Below, one piece after another: positions 7,101 through 15,840 of a DNA stretch of 45,483 bases. The DNA is taken from the NCBI RefSeq assembly GCF_002377905.1, contig NZ_DFQS01000064.1, positions 1 through 45,483 on the forward strand, written 5' to 3'. Origin of the DNA: Psychrobacter sp. UBA3483. GTDB taxonomy: Bacteria > Pseudomonadota > Gammaproteobacteria > Pseudomonadales > Moraxellaceae. The notes below the pieces were generated by a model. It was not told the origin of the DNA. It saw nothing but the letters and a program-made list of their open reading frames with translations, and ran no database searches. Every line of letters begins with the position of its first letter. Within the stretch, counting starts at the first letter, position 1. The translations under genes were made by a program, and so were the position numbers.

Positions 7101-8471
7101 ATGACCAACCCTGCATCGATTGCTGATACTAATGATAATACTGATTCAACTATCAATTATGACGATAATTTAAATAACACTTTGGACAAAACTTTAGATG
7201 ACGATTTAAATTATGCCACCTTAACCGATGCACTTGAGCAAACGGTGTTTGAAAACTTCGATGATGGCTTATATATCGGCATGATGTCTGGCACCAGCTT
7301 AGATGGTATGGATGCGGTGCTTTGTCAATTCGACGGTAAAGAAAACAGTCAGCAACCGCTGCGATTGTTAGCTTCTATCAGCCAAGATTTTCCGCCACGC
7401 CTGCGTGAGGTGTTATTGGCACTTTGTCAGCCAAATGGTGTGCAAGAATTAACCCCGACAATGGGCGAACCAAGCAGTGAATTAGACTGGTTTGGCTGGG
7501 CAAGTAAGGAATATGCTGAATTTGCCAGCGACGTGGTCAATAATTTATTGCAGCAGTCCAATACCGATAGTGAGTCGGTGCTGGCGATTGGCTGCCACGG
7601 TCAAACGGTGCGCCATCGTCCGCAAATGGGTTTTAGCTTGCAATTACTCGATGCCAATATCATCGCCGAGCGTACTGGTATTAGCGTTATCAGCGACTTT
7701 CGTCGCCGCGATATGGCCGTCGGTGGTCAAGGAGCGCCTTTAGTACCTGCCTTTCATCAAGCCTTGTTTGCCATGCCTGATAGCACGCGAGTGTTATTAA
7801 ATTTGGGCGGTATTGCCAATATCACCGTCTTACCAGCCAATGACAGCTCTATTAATGCTAATACTGCTGTTGTTAATAATAGCTCGGTGATTGGTTATGA
7901 TACCGGCCCTGCCAATTTATTACTCGATGCGTGGACGGCATTGCATACGGATAAAGATTATGATGCTGGTGGCGCATGGGCGCAGTCAGGACAAGTGGTT
8001 GAGCCGTTACTTAATCAACTGATAGAGCATCCATTTTTTGCGCGAACCTATCCGAAAAGCACAGGGCGTGAAGACTTTAACTTAGCATGGCTACAAAGCG
8101 AGCTGCAAAAATTTGACCAAGCCTCTGCCCATATTCGCTATTCGTCAGCCGATGTGCAGGCAACATTGACCGAGCTGACGGCCATGAGTGCCAGTATGCA
8201 AATTAATAGGTTTATTAAGGCAAAAGGAAATAGCTCGGTTTATGTCTGCGGTGGCGGTGCGTTAAACGATTATTTGATGACTCGCTTGCAAGCGCATCTA
8301 CCTCATTGCACAGTAGAAACTACTACCAGCTTAGGGCTGAATCCCGCTTGGGTCGAAGCCGTCGCCTTTGCGTGGCTGGCACGCCAGACCCTGATGGGCG
8401 AAACTGGTAACTTGCCAGCTGTCACTGGCGCAAGTAAAGGCGTGGTATTGGGTCAGGTATGTTTTGCCTGA
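7101..8471 (+). CDS. anmK: Anhydro-N-acetylmuramic acid kinase
   Basis: This cytoplasmic kinase of the murein-recycling pathway phosphorylates and opens 1,6-anhydro-MurNAc to MurNAc-6-phosphate. The ATP loop MMSGTSLDGMD (62-72), GCHGQTVRH, DFRRRDMAVGGQGAPLVPAFH, the LLNLGGIANIT strand, YDTGPANLLLDAW and GREDFNLAWL all match AnmK. At 456 residues it is longer than the usual 370. About 55 residues rich in Asp, Asn and Thr precede the kinase, and a short Asn/Ser-rich insert sits before YDTGPAN. The ATG has AAGGTAAATTGCC as ribosome site. A GTG at 7245 close to the domain edge is a weaker alternative. It lies between divergent tyrS and fabF, the latter with its own promoter. Confidence 0.95.
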   Translation: MTNPASIADTNDNTDSTINYDDNLNNTLDKTLDDDLNYATLTDALEQTVFENFDDGLYIGMMSGTSLDGMDAVLCQFDGKENSQQPLRLLASISQDFPPRLREVLLALCQPNGVQELTPTMGEPSSELDWFGWASKEYAEFASDVVNNLLQQSNTDSESVLAIGCHGQTVRHRPQMGFSLQLLDANIIAERTGISVISDFRRRDMAVGGQGAPLVPAFHQALFAMPDSTRVLLNLGGIANITVLPANDSSINANTAVVNNSSVIGYDTGPANLLLDAWTALHTDKDYDAGGAWAQSGQVVEPLLNQLIEHPFFARTYPKSTGREDFNLAWLQSELQKFDQASAHIRYSSADVQATLTELTAMSASMQINRFIKAKGNSSVYVCGGGALNDYLMTRLQAHLPHCTVETTTSLGLNPAWVEAVAFAWLARQTLMGETGNLPAVTGASKGVVLGQVCFA

Positions 8472-8487
8472 TTGGTCAAATTTTAGT

Positions 8488-8517
8488 TTACATACGTACA
8501 CTTATGTGTTTTATAAT
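8488..8517 (+). promoter_or_regulatory. fabF promoter
   Basis: A perfect -10 TATAAT (8512-8517) follows a weak -35 TTACAT (8488-8493) at 18 bases. It sits 50 bases before the fabF start, inside an imperfect palindrome (ACATA...TATGT). Confidence 0.5.
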
Positions 8518-8566
8518 GGCTTTTGAAATAACATCCTCTTAGGACCGTAAGTACAGGATATAGAGC

Positions 8567-9976
8567 ATGAGCCAGCATAGCAGTTTACCGACCGACTCAC
8601 TTACCGAGCAAACGATGAATAATACTCCCGTGGATATTGCTGCCAAACAAGCATATAAGCCAAGACAGAAACCACCGCACTACGAGCGTTCTGACGATAT
8701 GCGCGTGGTGGTCACCGGTATGGGCGCGGTGACGCCTTTGGGATTAGATGTCGAAAGCTCATGGGCAAGCCTGCTTAACGGCGAGAGCGGTATCGCGCCA
8801 ATTACCCATTTTGATGCGACTGACTATCGGGCGCGAATTGCGGGTGTGGTCAAAGATTTTGACGCCAAGCAATATATGAATGCCAAAGACGCGCGCCGCT
8901 ATGATGAGTTTATGCATTATGCCGTTGCGGCCTCTGCTATGGCATTGAAAAATGCCGGCTTTATCGATGAAGTCAGCGCAGCCGATGCACCTGTGCAAGA
9001 TGTCGAGCAAGAGCGCTTTGGCGTGATTTTAGGGTCAGGCATTGGCGGTATCCAAACCATTGAAAACAGCCGTGATACGCTTCGTGAAAAAGGCGCAAGT
9101 AGAGTATCACCCTTTATTATTCCAGGTTCTATCGTTAATATGGCTGCAGGTTTGGTGGCGATTAAGCATACTTTAAAAGGTCCAAATCTTGCGACATCGA
9201 CTGCTTGTACCACCGCGACCCATGCCATGGGGCTTGCGGCACGCTTGATTGCTTATGGCGATGCCGATGTGATGCTGGCAGGTGGCAGTGAAAAAGGCTC
9301 GAGCCCACTGGGTATATCAGGTTTTGGGGCGATGCATGCCCTCTCAACTCGTAATGATGAGCCAACCAAAGCCTCACGTCCGTTTGATAAAGAGCGTGAT
9401 GGCTTTGTACTCGGTGATGGCGCGGGTGTCATTGTCCTTGAAAGCCTTGCCCATGCTAAAGCGCGCGGCGCAACGATACTCGCCGAACTGGTTGGCTTTG
9501 GGATGAGTGATGATGCTAGCCACATTACCGCACCGCCAGAAGATGGTAGCGGTGCAGCGCGCGCCATGCGCAACGCCCTAAACGATGCTGGTATTGAGCC
9601 TGCCGCGGTTGGCTACGTCAATGCTCACGGTACCAGTACGCCTGCGGGTGATGTTGCTGAATCCATTGCCATTGAAACCGTTTTTGCGCCCGTTAAAGAC
9701 AGCATTTTGGTCAGTTCAACCAAATCTATGACTGGTCATTTATTGGGTGCCGCTGGTGGTATCGAGGCCATCTTTACTGTGCTTGCTTTGCAACATCAGC
9801 AGGTACCGCCGACCATTAACTTGGATAATGTTGAAGACAACTGTAATCTCGATTACGTGGCCAATCAATCGCGTAAAGTTGAGAACTTGCAATATGCTGT
9901 CTCCAATAGCTTTGGTTTTGGTGGCACCAATGGGTCGCTTATATTCGCTCGTTGGCCGGTGCAATCATCAAGTTAA
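8567..9976 (+). CDS. fabF: Beta-ketoacyl-ACP synthase II
   Basis: This is a condensing enzyme of type II fatty acid synthesis, which elongates acyl-ACP with malonyl-ACP. The thiolase fold has its nucleophile Cys214 in STACTTATHA, His354 in NAHGTSTPAGD and His391 in KSMTGHLLGAAGG, and ends with NSFGFGGTNGSLIF. The core from MRVVVTGMG (Met45) matches the usual 413 residues. The chosen start adds 44 hydrophilic residues and is preceded by AGGATATAGAGC, which supports it; a start at Met45 (8699) has no good ribosome site. The gene has its own promoter and a strong hairpin after it. It lies away from any acpP, fabD or fabG cluster, so it may be an extra FabF/FabB-type copy. Confidence in the enzyme class is high. 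Confidence 0.93.
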   Translation: MSQHSSLPTDSLTEQTMNNTPVDIAAKQAYKPRQKPPHYERSDDMRVVVTGMGAVTPLGLDVESSWASLLNGESGIAPITHFDATDYRARIAGVVKDFDAKQYMNAKDARRYDEFMHYAVAASAMALKNAGFIDEVSAADAPVQDVEQERFGVILGSGIGGIQTIENSRDTLREKGASRVSPFIIPGSIVNMAAGLVAIKHTLKGPNLATSTACTTATHAMGLAARLIAYGDADVMLAGGSEKGSSPLGISGFGAMHALSTRNDEPTKASRPFDKERDGFVLGDGAGVIVLESLAHAKARGATILAELVGFGMSDDASHITAPPEDGSGAARAMRNALNDAGIEPAAVGYVNAHGTSTPAGDVAESIAIETVFAPVKDSILVSSTKSMTGHLLGAAGGIEAIFTVLALQHQQVPPTINLDNVEDNCNLDYVANQSRKVENLQYAVSNSFGFGGTNGSLIFARWPVQSSS

Positions 9977-10080
9977 AACGCCTAAAACAACGTCAAAAAA
10001 TGCTAAAGCAATATTAGAAAAACTGGCATTTCAGTCATTGTAAACTTGGTGTCAGATTTGCTACGTTTGACCACTTGCAG

Positions 10081-10118
10081 CCCCTTATCGTACTTGCGTA
10101 TGATAAGGGGTAATTTTT
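10081..10118 (+). terminator. Terminator after fabF
   Basis: A 12-bp stem begins with CCCCTTATCGTA and closes with TATGATAAGGGG (one G-T pair, six-base loop), followed by TAATTTTT. It ends only 20 bases before the ATG of the next gene, so its loop or tail may also influence that gene's leader. Confidence 0.85.
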
Positions 10119-10139
10119 GCAACATTTATGGACGATACC

Positions 10140-11039
10140 ATGTCAAGCTACTCATTTTCCCATCAATTTTATCAGCATTGGACGTGTGCGCCAGACCCTG
10201 TACGCGCCTCTATCATCCAAGAACTCACCGATATCGCCACCCTCTTACAACACGACACGCCATTTGAAACCTTTGTTTTTAGCACTCATGACTTAGACGC
10301 CCATCTTGATACTCTTTATGAAAATCATGAAGCCGAACAAGCGATTGCTAAAGCCATCGCCGACAAACAAGCAAAAGAGCGCGCCGCTGCTGAAAAGCAG
10401 CGTTTGGAAGAAGAACAACGTTTAGAAAAAGAACGTCTAGAACAAGAAGAGCAAGCAAAAGCAGCAGCAGACGCTAAGCAGAGAGAAGAAGAAACATTAA
10501 AAGCAGCAGAAGAAGCGGAAAAAGAGCAGCAGCACAATGAACAACTCGCTGATAATAAATCTGCCAGTATCGATGACCATGATATTAGCAAGAATGTTAC
10601 TAGCAAAAATAACACGAGCATGATAGAAAAATCAGTGTCTGATAGCAGTGTTGAGAAAAATCAAGATATTGAAAAACCGGATGCTGAATTAGAAACTTCT
10701 AAAACTGCTACTGATAAAAAATCCGTTCAAGAGCCTGCCAATGTTGCAAATACGGCAAATAGCGCAAACGATAACAGTATGAAAACCGTTATCGATAAAG
10801 TGGTCTCAAACGCTGCTATTCCTTTGTCTTTAAAAGATACTAAGCTTGGCGCGAGTCACCCAGAATTAATTCGCGAGCTTGAGATGCATGTCGATGACTA
10901 CTTAAGTGAGCAAATGATGCAAATTTCTGAGAATTTAAAATCTTGGCTACGGGCTGAATTGGCACAGCATTTAACCGAACCTGATACCGCCACTACTAAT
11001 GACAATAAAGAAACCAGCGCCAAGAAAAACATTCGTTAG
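10140..11039 (+). CDS. Hypothetical coiled-coil protein
   Basis: I do not recognise the family. It is a soluble protein of about 299 residues. A globular N-terminal segment (about 1-60, starting MSSYSFSHQFYQHW) is followed by a highly charged Ala/Glu/Lys/Gln-rich helix (about 60-145) that should form a coiled coil. A low-complexity Ser/Asn/Asp/Lys linker comes next. A conserved-looking helical C-terminus (SHPELIRELEMHVDDYLSEQ and onward) resembles short oligomerising tails. An upstream in-frame ATG at 10128 exists, but the one at 10140 has GGACGATACC before it. The fabF terminator is just upstream, so the gene needs either readthrough or a promoter inside that region, and none is obvious. A bidirectional hairpin follows. 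Confidence 0.82.
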   Translation: MSSYSFSHQFYQHWTCAPDPVRASIIQELTDIATLLQHDTPFETFVFSTHDLDAHLDTLYENHEAEQAIAKAIADKQAKERAAAEKQRLEEEQRLEKERLEQEEQAKAAADAKQREEETLKAAEEAEKEQQHNEQLADNKSASIDDHDISKNVTSKNNTSMIEKSVSDSSVEKNQDIEKPDAELETSKTATDKKSVQEPANVANTANSANDNSMKTVIDKVVSNAAIPLSLKDTKLGASHPELIRELEMHVDDYLSEQMMQISENLKSWLRAELAQHLTEPDTATTNDNKETSAKKNIR

Positions 11040-11091
11040 TTATAAAAAAACCTGATTTACATTAAAAACCTCATCGAATTCAATAAACACT

Positions 11092-11125
11092 AAAAAGCCC
11101 CATCGATATTGACGGGGCTTTTTTT
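11092..11125. terminator. Bidirectional terminator
   Basis: AAAAAGCCCC and GGGGCTTTTT form a stem around ATCGATATTGAC, with an A-run before and a T-run after. It separates the convergent coiled-coil and aminopeptidase genes. Confidence 0.9.
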
Positions 11126-11161
11126 GCTAATTTTTTTCTAATAAAAGTACAAATCGCTATT

Positions 11162-12979
11162 TTAAATAGCTTTTGTACGCTCGGTTAGCCATTTAAGTGC
11201 CGCACCCTTAACGCGATCTTTTAGCCCCGTATAGACTTGGCTATGATAGTCATTAAGCCAATCAATCTCGATTTGGGTTAATAGTGCAGGCTCAATCAAA
11301 CGCGTGTCAATAGGGCAGTAAGTGATGGTTTCAAAGTGTAGGAATTGGCCAAACTCAGTCTCAGTTGGATTCGCAACCGGCGTATTGACCACCAAGTTTT
11401 CGATACGAATACCCCATCTGCCCTCGCGGTATAAACCTGGCTCATTACTAGATATCATCCCTTCTTTCATCGCGCGTTCTTTTGGCGTACTAGCACTATA
11501 AGCGATGACCTGCGGGCCTTCATGGACGTTTAAGAAATAGCCAACGCCATGACCGGTACCATGACCATAGTCCATCTGTGCTTGCCACAAGGGTGCACGG
11601 CAAATCGCATCGATGAGCGGTGACGCAATACCATCAGGGAAATGCGCTTTTGCTAAGGCGATATGCGCTTTTAACACCGTGGTAAAGTCTCGTTTATGCT
11701 CGCTGCTTACTTTGCCAATACCGACCACACGGGTGATATCGGTGGTGCCGTTTTGATATTGCGCACCTGAGTCAATGAGCAATAAGCCGCCCTCGCCTTC
11801 AGTGACATCAAGGTAGCTGAATTTTTCTGGCGTCGCACGGTAATGCGGCAAAGCGCCGTTTTCGTTAAAGCCTGCGATGGTTGGAAAGCTTGGCGACACA
11901 TAATGCGGCTGCTGACTGCGAACTTCGATGAGCATACTATCGACATCCAGCTCACTCAAACGCTCACCGTCTGCTAGGCGTTTTTCAAATGTCGCAAAAA
12001 ACTCACTTAATGCCGCACCATCTTGGCGCATCGCTTCGCGCACATGCTCGATATCCGCCGCAGACTTCACTGACTTGAGTAAAGTGCTTGGCGCCATCTG
12101 CTCGATAAAGCCCACATCGTCGGCCATTTTTGATAACGTACCGACCGCCACTTTGCTTGGGTCTAATAATAATAAATCCTCTGGCGTTAAGGTAGCTAAT
12201 GCCTCTTGCACCGCATCATAATCCGCAAGCGCGATACCGCTGTCTTTTAGCGATTTTTCAATCTCGCTACTGACTTTATTATTATCAACAAACAAGGTCG
12301 CTTTATCTTCGCTAATGAGCACATGCGCTAAAAATACCGGATTATAATCGACGTCTGCACCGCGTAAGTTGGTTAACCAAGCGATATCATCTAAGCTTGA
12401 CAGCAAGTGATGGCTTGCGCCTGCCTCCTTCATACCTGCGCGCACGGCAGCAAGTTTTGAGCTAGCGGGCTGATCGATAAATTGCGCATCGTGTTGGTAG
12501 AGCTGTGCTGATGGCAATGCTGGACGGTCGTTCCATATGTCGGTCAAGACATCGCGCTCAGTGATTAAAGTGATATCATTGGCATCAAACGCATCAAGCA
12601 ATCTGTCTTGTTCAGCGATAGACAACACATTGCCATCAACCGCCACGCTATCGCCTTCCGCTAAGTTTTGCGCTAGCCAATCGATATGATTTGGCTGACC
12701 AGGAGCCAGTTTTTCCAAAGTAATACCCGTACCTTCTAGCTGATGCGCGGCGTGTACCCAGTAGCGACTGTCTGTCCATAGGCCAGCAAAGTCAGCGGTA
12801 ACGACCAGCGTTCCAACCGAACCTGTAAAGCCTGATAACCATAAACGCGCTTGCCAATATTCTGGCAAGTACTCAGATAAATGCGGGTCTGCTGACGGCA
12901 CGATAATCGCCGTTAAATCTTGTGCCGCTAGCGTCTTACGCAGGCTCTCGATACGCTCGTGGATATGTTGTTTATTCAT
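11162..12979 (-). CDS. Xaa-Pro aminopeptidase, three-domain M24B type
   Basis: This cytoplasmic metallopeptidase removes N-terminal residues ahead of proline. At 605 residues it is the long form related to eukaryotic XPNPEP1, with two creatinase-like N-terminal domains before the catalytic pita-bread domain. The metal ligands are visible: the Asp in LLIDSGAQY and in TTDITR, the His in GHGTGHGVGYFLNVHEGP, and the Glu residues in SNEPGLYREGRWGIRIENLV. The C-terminal APP dimer domain (PIDTRLIEPALLT, LTERTKAI) is present. AAGGACATCTTTC is a good ribosome site. It is a leftward single gene, closed by the hairpin at 11092-11125. With the neighbouring peptide transporter it suggests use of imported peptides. 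Confidence 0.95.
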   Translation of the reverse strand: MNKQHIHERIESLRKTLAAQDLTAIIVPSADPHLSEYLPEYWQARLWLSGFTGSVGTLVVTADFAGLWTDSRYWVHAAHQLEGTGITLEKLAPGQPNHIDWLAQNLAEGDSVAVDGNVLSIAEQDRLLDAFDANDITLITERDVLTDIWNDRPALPSAQLYQHDAQFIDQPASSKLAAVRAGMKEAGASHHLLSSLDDIAWLTNLRGADVDYNPVFLAHVLISEDKATLFVDNNKVSSEIEKSLKDSGIALADYDAVQEALATLTPEDLLLLDPSKVAVGTLSKMADDVGFIEQMAPSTLLKSVKSAADIEHVREAMRQDGAALSEFFATFEKRLADGERLSELDVDSMLIEVRSQQPHYVSPSFPTIAGFNENGALPHYRATPEKFSYLDVTEGEGGLLLIDSGAQYQNGTTDITRVVGIGKVSSEHKRDFTTVLKAHIALAKAHFPDGIASPLIDAICRAPLWQAQMDYGHGTGHGVGYFLNVHEGPQVIAYSASTPKERAMKEGMISSNEPGLYREGRWGIRIENLVVNTPVANPTETEFGQFLHFETITYCPIDTRLIEPALLTQIEIDWLNDYHSQVYTGLKDRVKGAALKWLTERTKAI

Positions 12980-13395
12980 GAAAGATGTCCTTATTGCTTT
13001 TAAAAATGAGAGTTAAAAAAAACGCTTGTGAGGCGACTATGAGTAGTCGTCTTATTGAGGCAAATAAATTTATCAGTATTACGTGAAGCCTTTATTCGCC
13101 TATAAAGGGTTTACTATTTTTAGAATGATAGTTATATAAATGAGTAAGAGTGCTTAGGCGTTTAGCCGAGCTATTATTAATTTCAGCTTAGCAATAGCAT
13201 TAGTATTAAAGCAGCGCATCTCTAGATGTTTGGGCAGATAGCAGGCTTTCAATGGCGACAGAGAAATAACTCACTGATTGAAACTATAAAACGTGCTACC
13301 AATTATGGTAACACGTCTCATCTTTTAGGGTTGATAGCTACGACTGCTGGTATCAATAGGCTTAATTAAGCTTAACCATACCTTAAACATTTTAT
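12980..13395. other. 416-base gap between aminopeptidase and transporter
   Basis: There is no convincing gene here. Near the left is a 9-bp hairpin (13031-13052, TAGTCG against CGACTA) followed on the minus strand, after a spacer, by a T8 run (13013-13020). It falls in the aminopeptidase leader and might be an attenuator, although the spacing is poor for a terminator. Near the right is the transporter's hairpin (13291-13316). Confidence 0.4.
13281..13316 (-). terminator. Probable terminator after the POT transporter
   Basis: On the minus strand, ACGTGTTACC and GGTAGCACGT pair with one mismatch around a six-base loop. They are followed by TTTTATAGTTT. It lies 80 bases beyond the stop of the transporter. 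Confidence 0.6.
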
Positions 13396-14961
13396 TTATT
13401 GAGCCGCTTTGTCTGCTTGCTCACTTTTGACCAACATATTATTGATAGGTTTTGCTAATACCAACAATACCACCGCCGTTACCACCAAAAAGATGGTCAT
13501 GGTGGTAAATAATGTCGGTAAGCCTTCAATTTTGTCTGCAGAAACATGACCACCGAAAAACGCAGCGACCAAATTACCCATGGCGACAGAGGCAAAGAAT
13601 AATCCCATCATTTGCCCTTGCATACCTTTTGGCGCAAGCTTGGTCATTGAGGATAACCCTACTGGACTCAGCGCCAGCTCCCCTAAAGTTAATAGTAATA
13701 AACTACCCACGAGCCATAGTGGCGATGCTAAGCCGCCGTCACTGGTCAAGATGCTTTTTGAGGCAAATATCATCAAGGAGAAGCCTGCCGCAGTAATCAA
13801 CATTCCGAGCGCAAATTTGGTCATACTATTAGGTTCAAGACCGCGTTTGCCAAGCTTGACCCAAATAATACTAACAATGGGCGCCAGCAATAAAATAAAC
13901 AACGGGTTTAATGATTGGAACCAAATACTCGGTATCTCGAATCCTAAGACGTTCAAGTCAGTATAGCGATCGGCAAATAGGTTAAACGAAGTCGGCTGTT
14001 GCTCAAAACTTGACCAAAATAGCGTCGAACCGATGATTAAAATAAAACATGTCAGTAGGCGCAGCTTATCAGTTTTATCAAGACGAGGTGAGACAAACAT
14101 AATCGCAAAATAGCCTATCACCACTGCGGCGATGATATAAGTCATATACTCTGCGACCATTTCAGGATTAAACGGTAACATGCCACTTGCCACCAAAACC
14201 ACAGCCGCTGCCAACAATACCAAAAAGCCGATTACCCAGCGACCGATGTTTTTATAGCGGTCATTGGCGTGCTCCCATTCAGGCGTGATGTTTTTAGCTT
14301 GGGCATAGTGGGTTAAGGTTTTCTGGGCAGAAAAGCGGTAAATCAGAAGTGATACCAGCATTCCAAGTCCGCCGACACCAAAGCCTGCGTGCCACATGCC
14401 TTTTTCTTTAAACACCCCAACGATGAGCGCGGCTAATAACGCGCCAATATTAATCCCCATATAAAACAAGGTAAAACCACCATCACGGCGCACATCGCCT
14501 TTTTTGTAAAGAGCCCCCACCATGACGGAAATACAGGTTTTAAATAACCCTGAGCCTAATACAATACATATCAAACCGACAAAAAATAGCGTCATGCCAA
14601 ATATGGCTGAGAGTGCAATACATAAATGACCGAGGGCAATAATCACGCTGCCCCACCACAAGGCACGCTCTTGACCAAGCCAGTTATCAGCCAGCCAGCC
14701 GCCTGGTACCGCTGCCAGATATAATGAACCAGCAAAAATACCATAAATAGCAGAGGCGGTGACTTCATCGAAGCCAAAACCACCGCTGCCGACGGTGGCA
14801 ACCATAAATAGTACTAATAACGGACGAATACTATAATAAGAAAAGCGTTCCCACATTTCGGTAAAAAACAGCGGGCGCAGTGGCTTTGGGTGCCCCATAA
14901 ACCCATTATCCAGTGCTGCCAATTCAGCTTCACTAACATTTACTTTTGAGTCTCTGCTCAT
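13396..14961 (-). CDS. POT family proton-coupled oligopeptide transporter
   Basis: This inner-membrane symporter imports di- and tripeptides with protons. It has 521 residues and about 14 hydrophobic segments. The PTR2 signature is clear: FFTEMWERFSYYSIRPLLVLF (about 32-52, containing the ExxERFxYY proton-coupling motif), then the GGWLADNWLGQERAL loop. FTLFYMGINIGALLAALI (about 162-179) is the second signature, and WSSFEQQPTS corresponds to the helix-7 region. The closest named relatives are DtpA and DtpB. AAAGGAATAAAGTT precedes the ATG. A weak promoter (TTGACC, 17 bases, TAATGC) can be drawn at 15034-15062. It is a single gene, likely ended by the hairpin at 13281-13316. Confidence 0.95.
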   Translation of the reverse strand: MSRDSKVNVSEAELAALDNGFMGHPKPLRPLFFTEMWERFSYYSIRPLLVLFMVATVGSGGFGFDEVTASAIYGIFAGSLYLAAVPGGWLADNWLGQERALWWGSVIIALGHLCIALSAIFGMTLFFVGLICIVLGSGLFKTCISVMVGALYKKGDVRRDGGFTLFYMGINIGALLAALIVGVFKEKGMWHAGFGVGGLGMLVSLLIYRFSAQKTLTHYAQAKNITPEWEHANDRYKNIGRWVIGFLVLLAAAVVLVASGMLPFNPEMVAEYMTYIIAAVVIGYFAIMFVSPRLDKTDKLRLLTCFILIIGSTLFWSSFEQQPTSFNLFADRYTDLNVLGFEIPSIWFQSLNPLFILLLAPIVSIIWVKLGKRGLEPNSMTKFALGMLITAAGFSLMIFASKSILTSDGGLASPLWLVGSLLLLTLGELALSPVGLSSMTKLAPKGMQGQMMGLFFASVAMGNLVAAFFGGHVSADKIEGLPTLFTTMTIFLVVTAVVLLVLAKPINNMLVKSEQADKAAQ

Positions 14962-15033
14962 AACTTTATTCCTTTAAAGACCACTGTAATGACGACCAAA
15001 CTCCTGTTTATTTTGCTAAGCGGTCACATAGGC

Positions 15034-15062
15034 GCATTATTGTTTCACTTGGTTATGGTCAA
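15034..15062 (-). promoter_or_regulatory. Possible promoter of the POT transporter
   Basis: On the minus strand, a -35 TTGACC (15057-15062) and a poor -10 TAATGC (15034-15039) are separated by 17 bases. Only the -35 is convincing. Confidence 0.3.
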
Positions 15063-15100
15063 GTAAAGAAAAAGTTATTCAATAATTACACAAATACCTA

Positions 15101-15135
15101 CAAAAAAACCTGTGCTCAGTTAACCAAGCACAGGT
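15101..15135 (-). terminator. Terminator after the small membrane-anchored protein
   Basis: On the minus strand, ACCTGTGCT and AGCACAGGT form a 9-bp stem with a 10-base loop, followed by a T7 run. It lies 130 bases beyond the stop codon at 15268. A second, smaller hairpin (AGAGTG-TTAG-CACTCT, 15153-15168) precedes it in the same transcript. Confidence 0.8.
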
Positions 15136-15267
15136 CTTTAATGTTAGCTTCTAGAGTGTTAGCACTCTTAGAATAAAGTATCGTCACAACAGTTGTACTT
15201 AATTACGGGTATCTAACTAGATTTATATAAGCATTTGTTTTAATAACAAAATACTTAAGTCATAAGC

Positions 15268-15705
15268 TTACTCTTCAGTCTTCCAGGTATGCGTTATTTC
15301 TCCATTCTGACCACCATCCAAATCCGCATCGGCTTCTTCTGCTGTCAAGTTAGCATCATCAGGGACTGCCGCTTGATTGACAGTACCTTCAGCAGTTGCC
15401 GTACCAGATTCAGCAGCAACGACCGTACCGTCAGCATCGGTTGGCGTTACCGTAGCATCCGCTGGTGTTGCAGTAGCAGCTGCGTCGGTATCGGCAGCTT
15501 CCGCTGTCGCAGCAGGCGCGGCTTCTGTAGAAGTCGCCTCTGTTTCAGCAGTCGCTTCGGTGCTCTCAGCAGTGATATGCTCGCCTGCTGGACGCAAATA
15601 GCCAGAAATGCCGATTAATAAGACGATACCTAAAAATAAGGCAACACCGCCTAAAGCAAATAGGAACTCTTTCTTGGGGTTGTTTTCGACAATATGTTCT
15701 GACAT
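15268..15705 (-). CDS. Small single-pass membrane protein with Ala/Thr/Glu-rich tail
   Basis: I do not recognise a family. The protein has 145 residues: a short charged N-terminus (MSEHIVENNPKKEF), one hydrophobic segment (about 14-36, ALGGVALFLGIVLLIGISGYL), and a long acidic low-complexity tail of Ala, Thr, Glu and Asp. It ends with GEITHTWKTEE. Without a cleavage or lipobox site it is best read as a type II anchored protein with the disordered tail in the periplasm, although the opposite orientation is possible. The near-repetitive tail probably varies in length between strains. It has a good promoter (15746-15775) and its own terminator, so it is an independently expressed unit between the peptide transporter and lnt. 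Confidence 0.8.
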   Translation of the reverse strand: MSEHIVENNPKKEFLFALGGVALFLGIVLLIGISGYLRPAGEHITAESTEATAETEATSTEAAPAATAEAADTDAAATATPADATVTPTDADGTVVAAESGTATAEGTVNQAAVPDDANLTAEEADADLDGGQNGEITHTWKTEE

Positions 15706-15745
15706 ACCTTATCCACCTTGCACAAAATATTTAAAATATTGGCCT

Positions 15746-15775
15746 ATTATATCGCAATTTATATCGATTTGTGAA
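15746..15775 (-). promoter_or_regulatory. Promoter of the small membrane protein
   Basis: On the minus strand, a -35 TTCACA (15770-15775) and a perfect -10 TATAAT (15746-15751) are separated by 18 bases, 40 bases before the start. The -35 touches the lnt hairpin. Confidence 0.65.
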
Positions 15776-15799
15776 AACCCTTAACGATTTAAAGGGTTT
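15771..15799 (-). terminator. Possible terminator after lnt
   Basis: AAACCCTT and AAGGGTTT pair around nine bases, followed on the minus strand by TTTT and then CAC. The stem is rather AT-rich and the tail short, so efficiency is uncertain. It overlaps the next promoter's -35. Confidence 0.5.
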
Positions 15800-15840
15800 A
15801 TTAGCGAAAAAACTTAAAACCAAAGCCTATGGGTATTTTT

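Noticed and set aside
15159..15167. TTAGCACTC, the left half of a CIRCE (HrcA) operator, also at about 34147
   Set aside because: The right half GAGTGCTAA at nine bases distance is absent in both places, and no heat-shock gene follows.
15377..15601. Plus-strand Ala/Val/Ser-rich frame opposite the small membrane protein
   Set aside because: It is the complement of a low-complexity coding tail, with no start signal; the minus-strand gene has a promoter and terminator.
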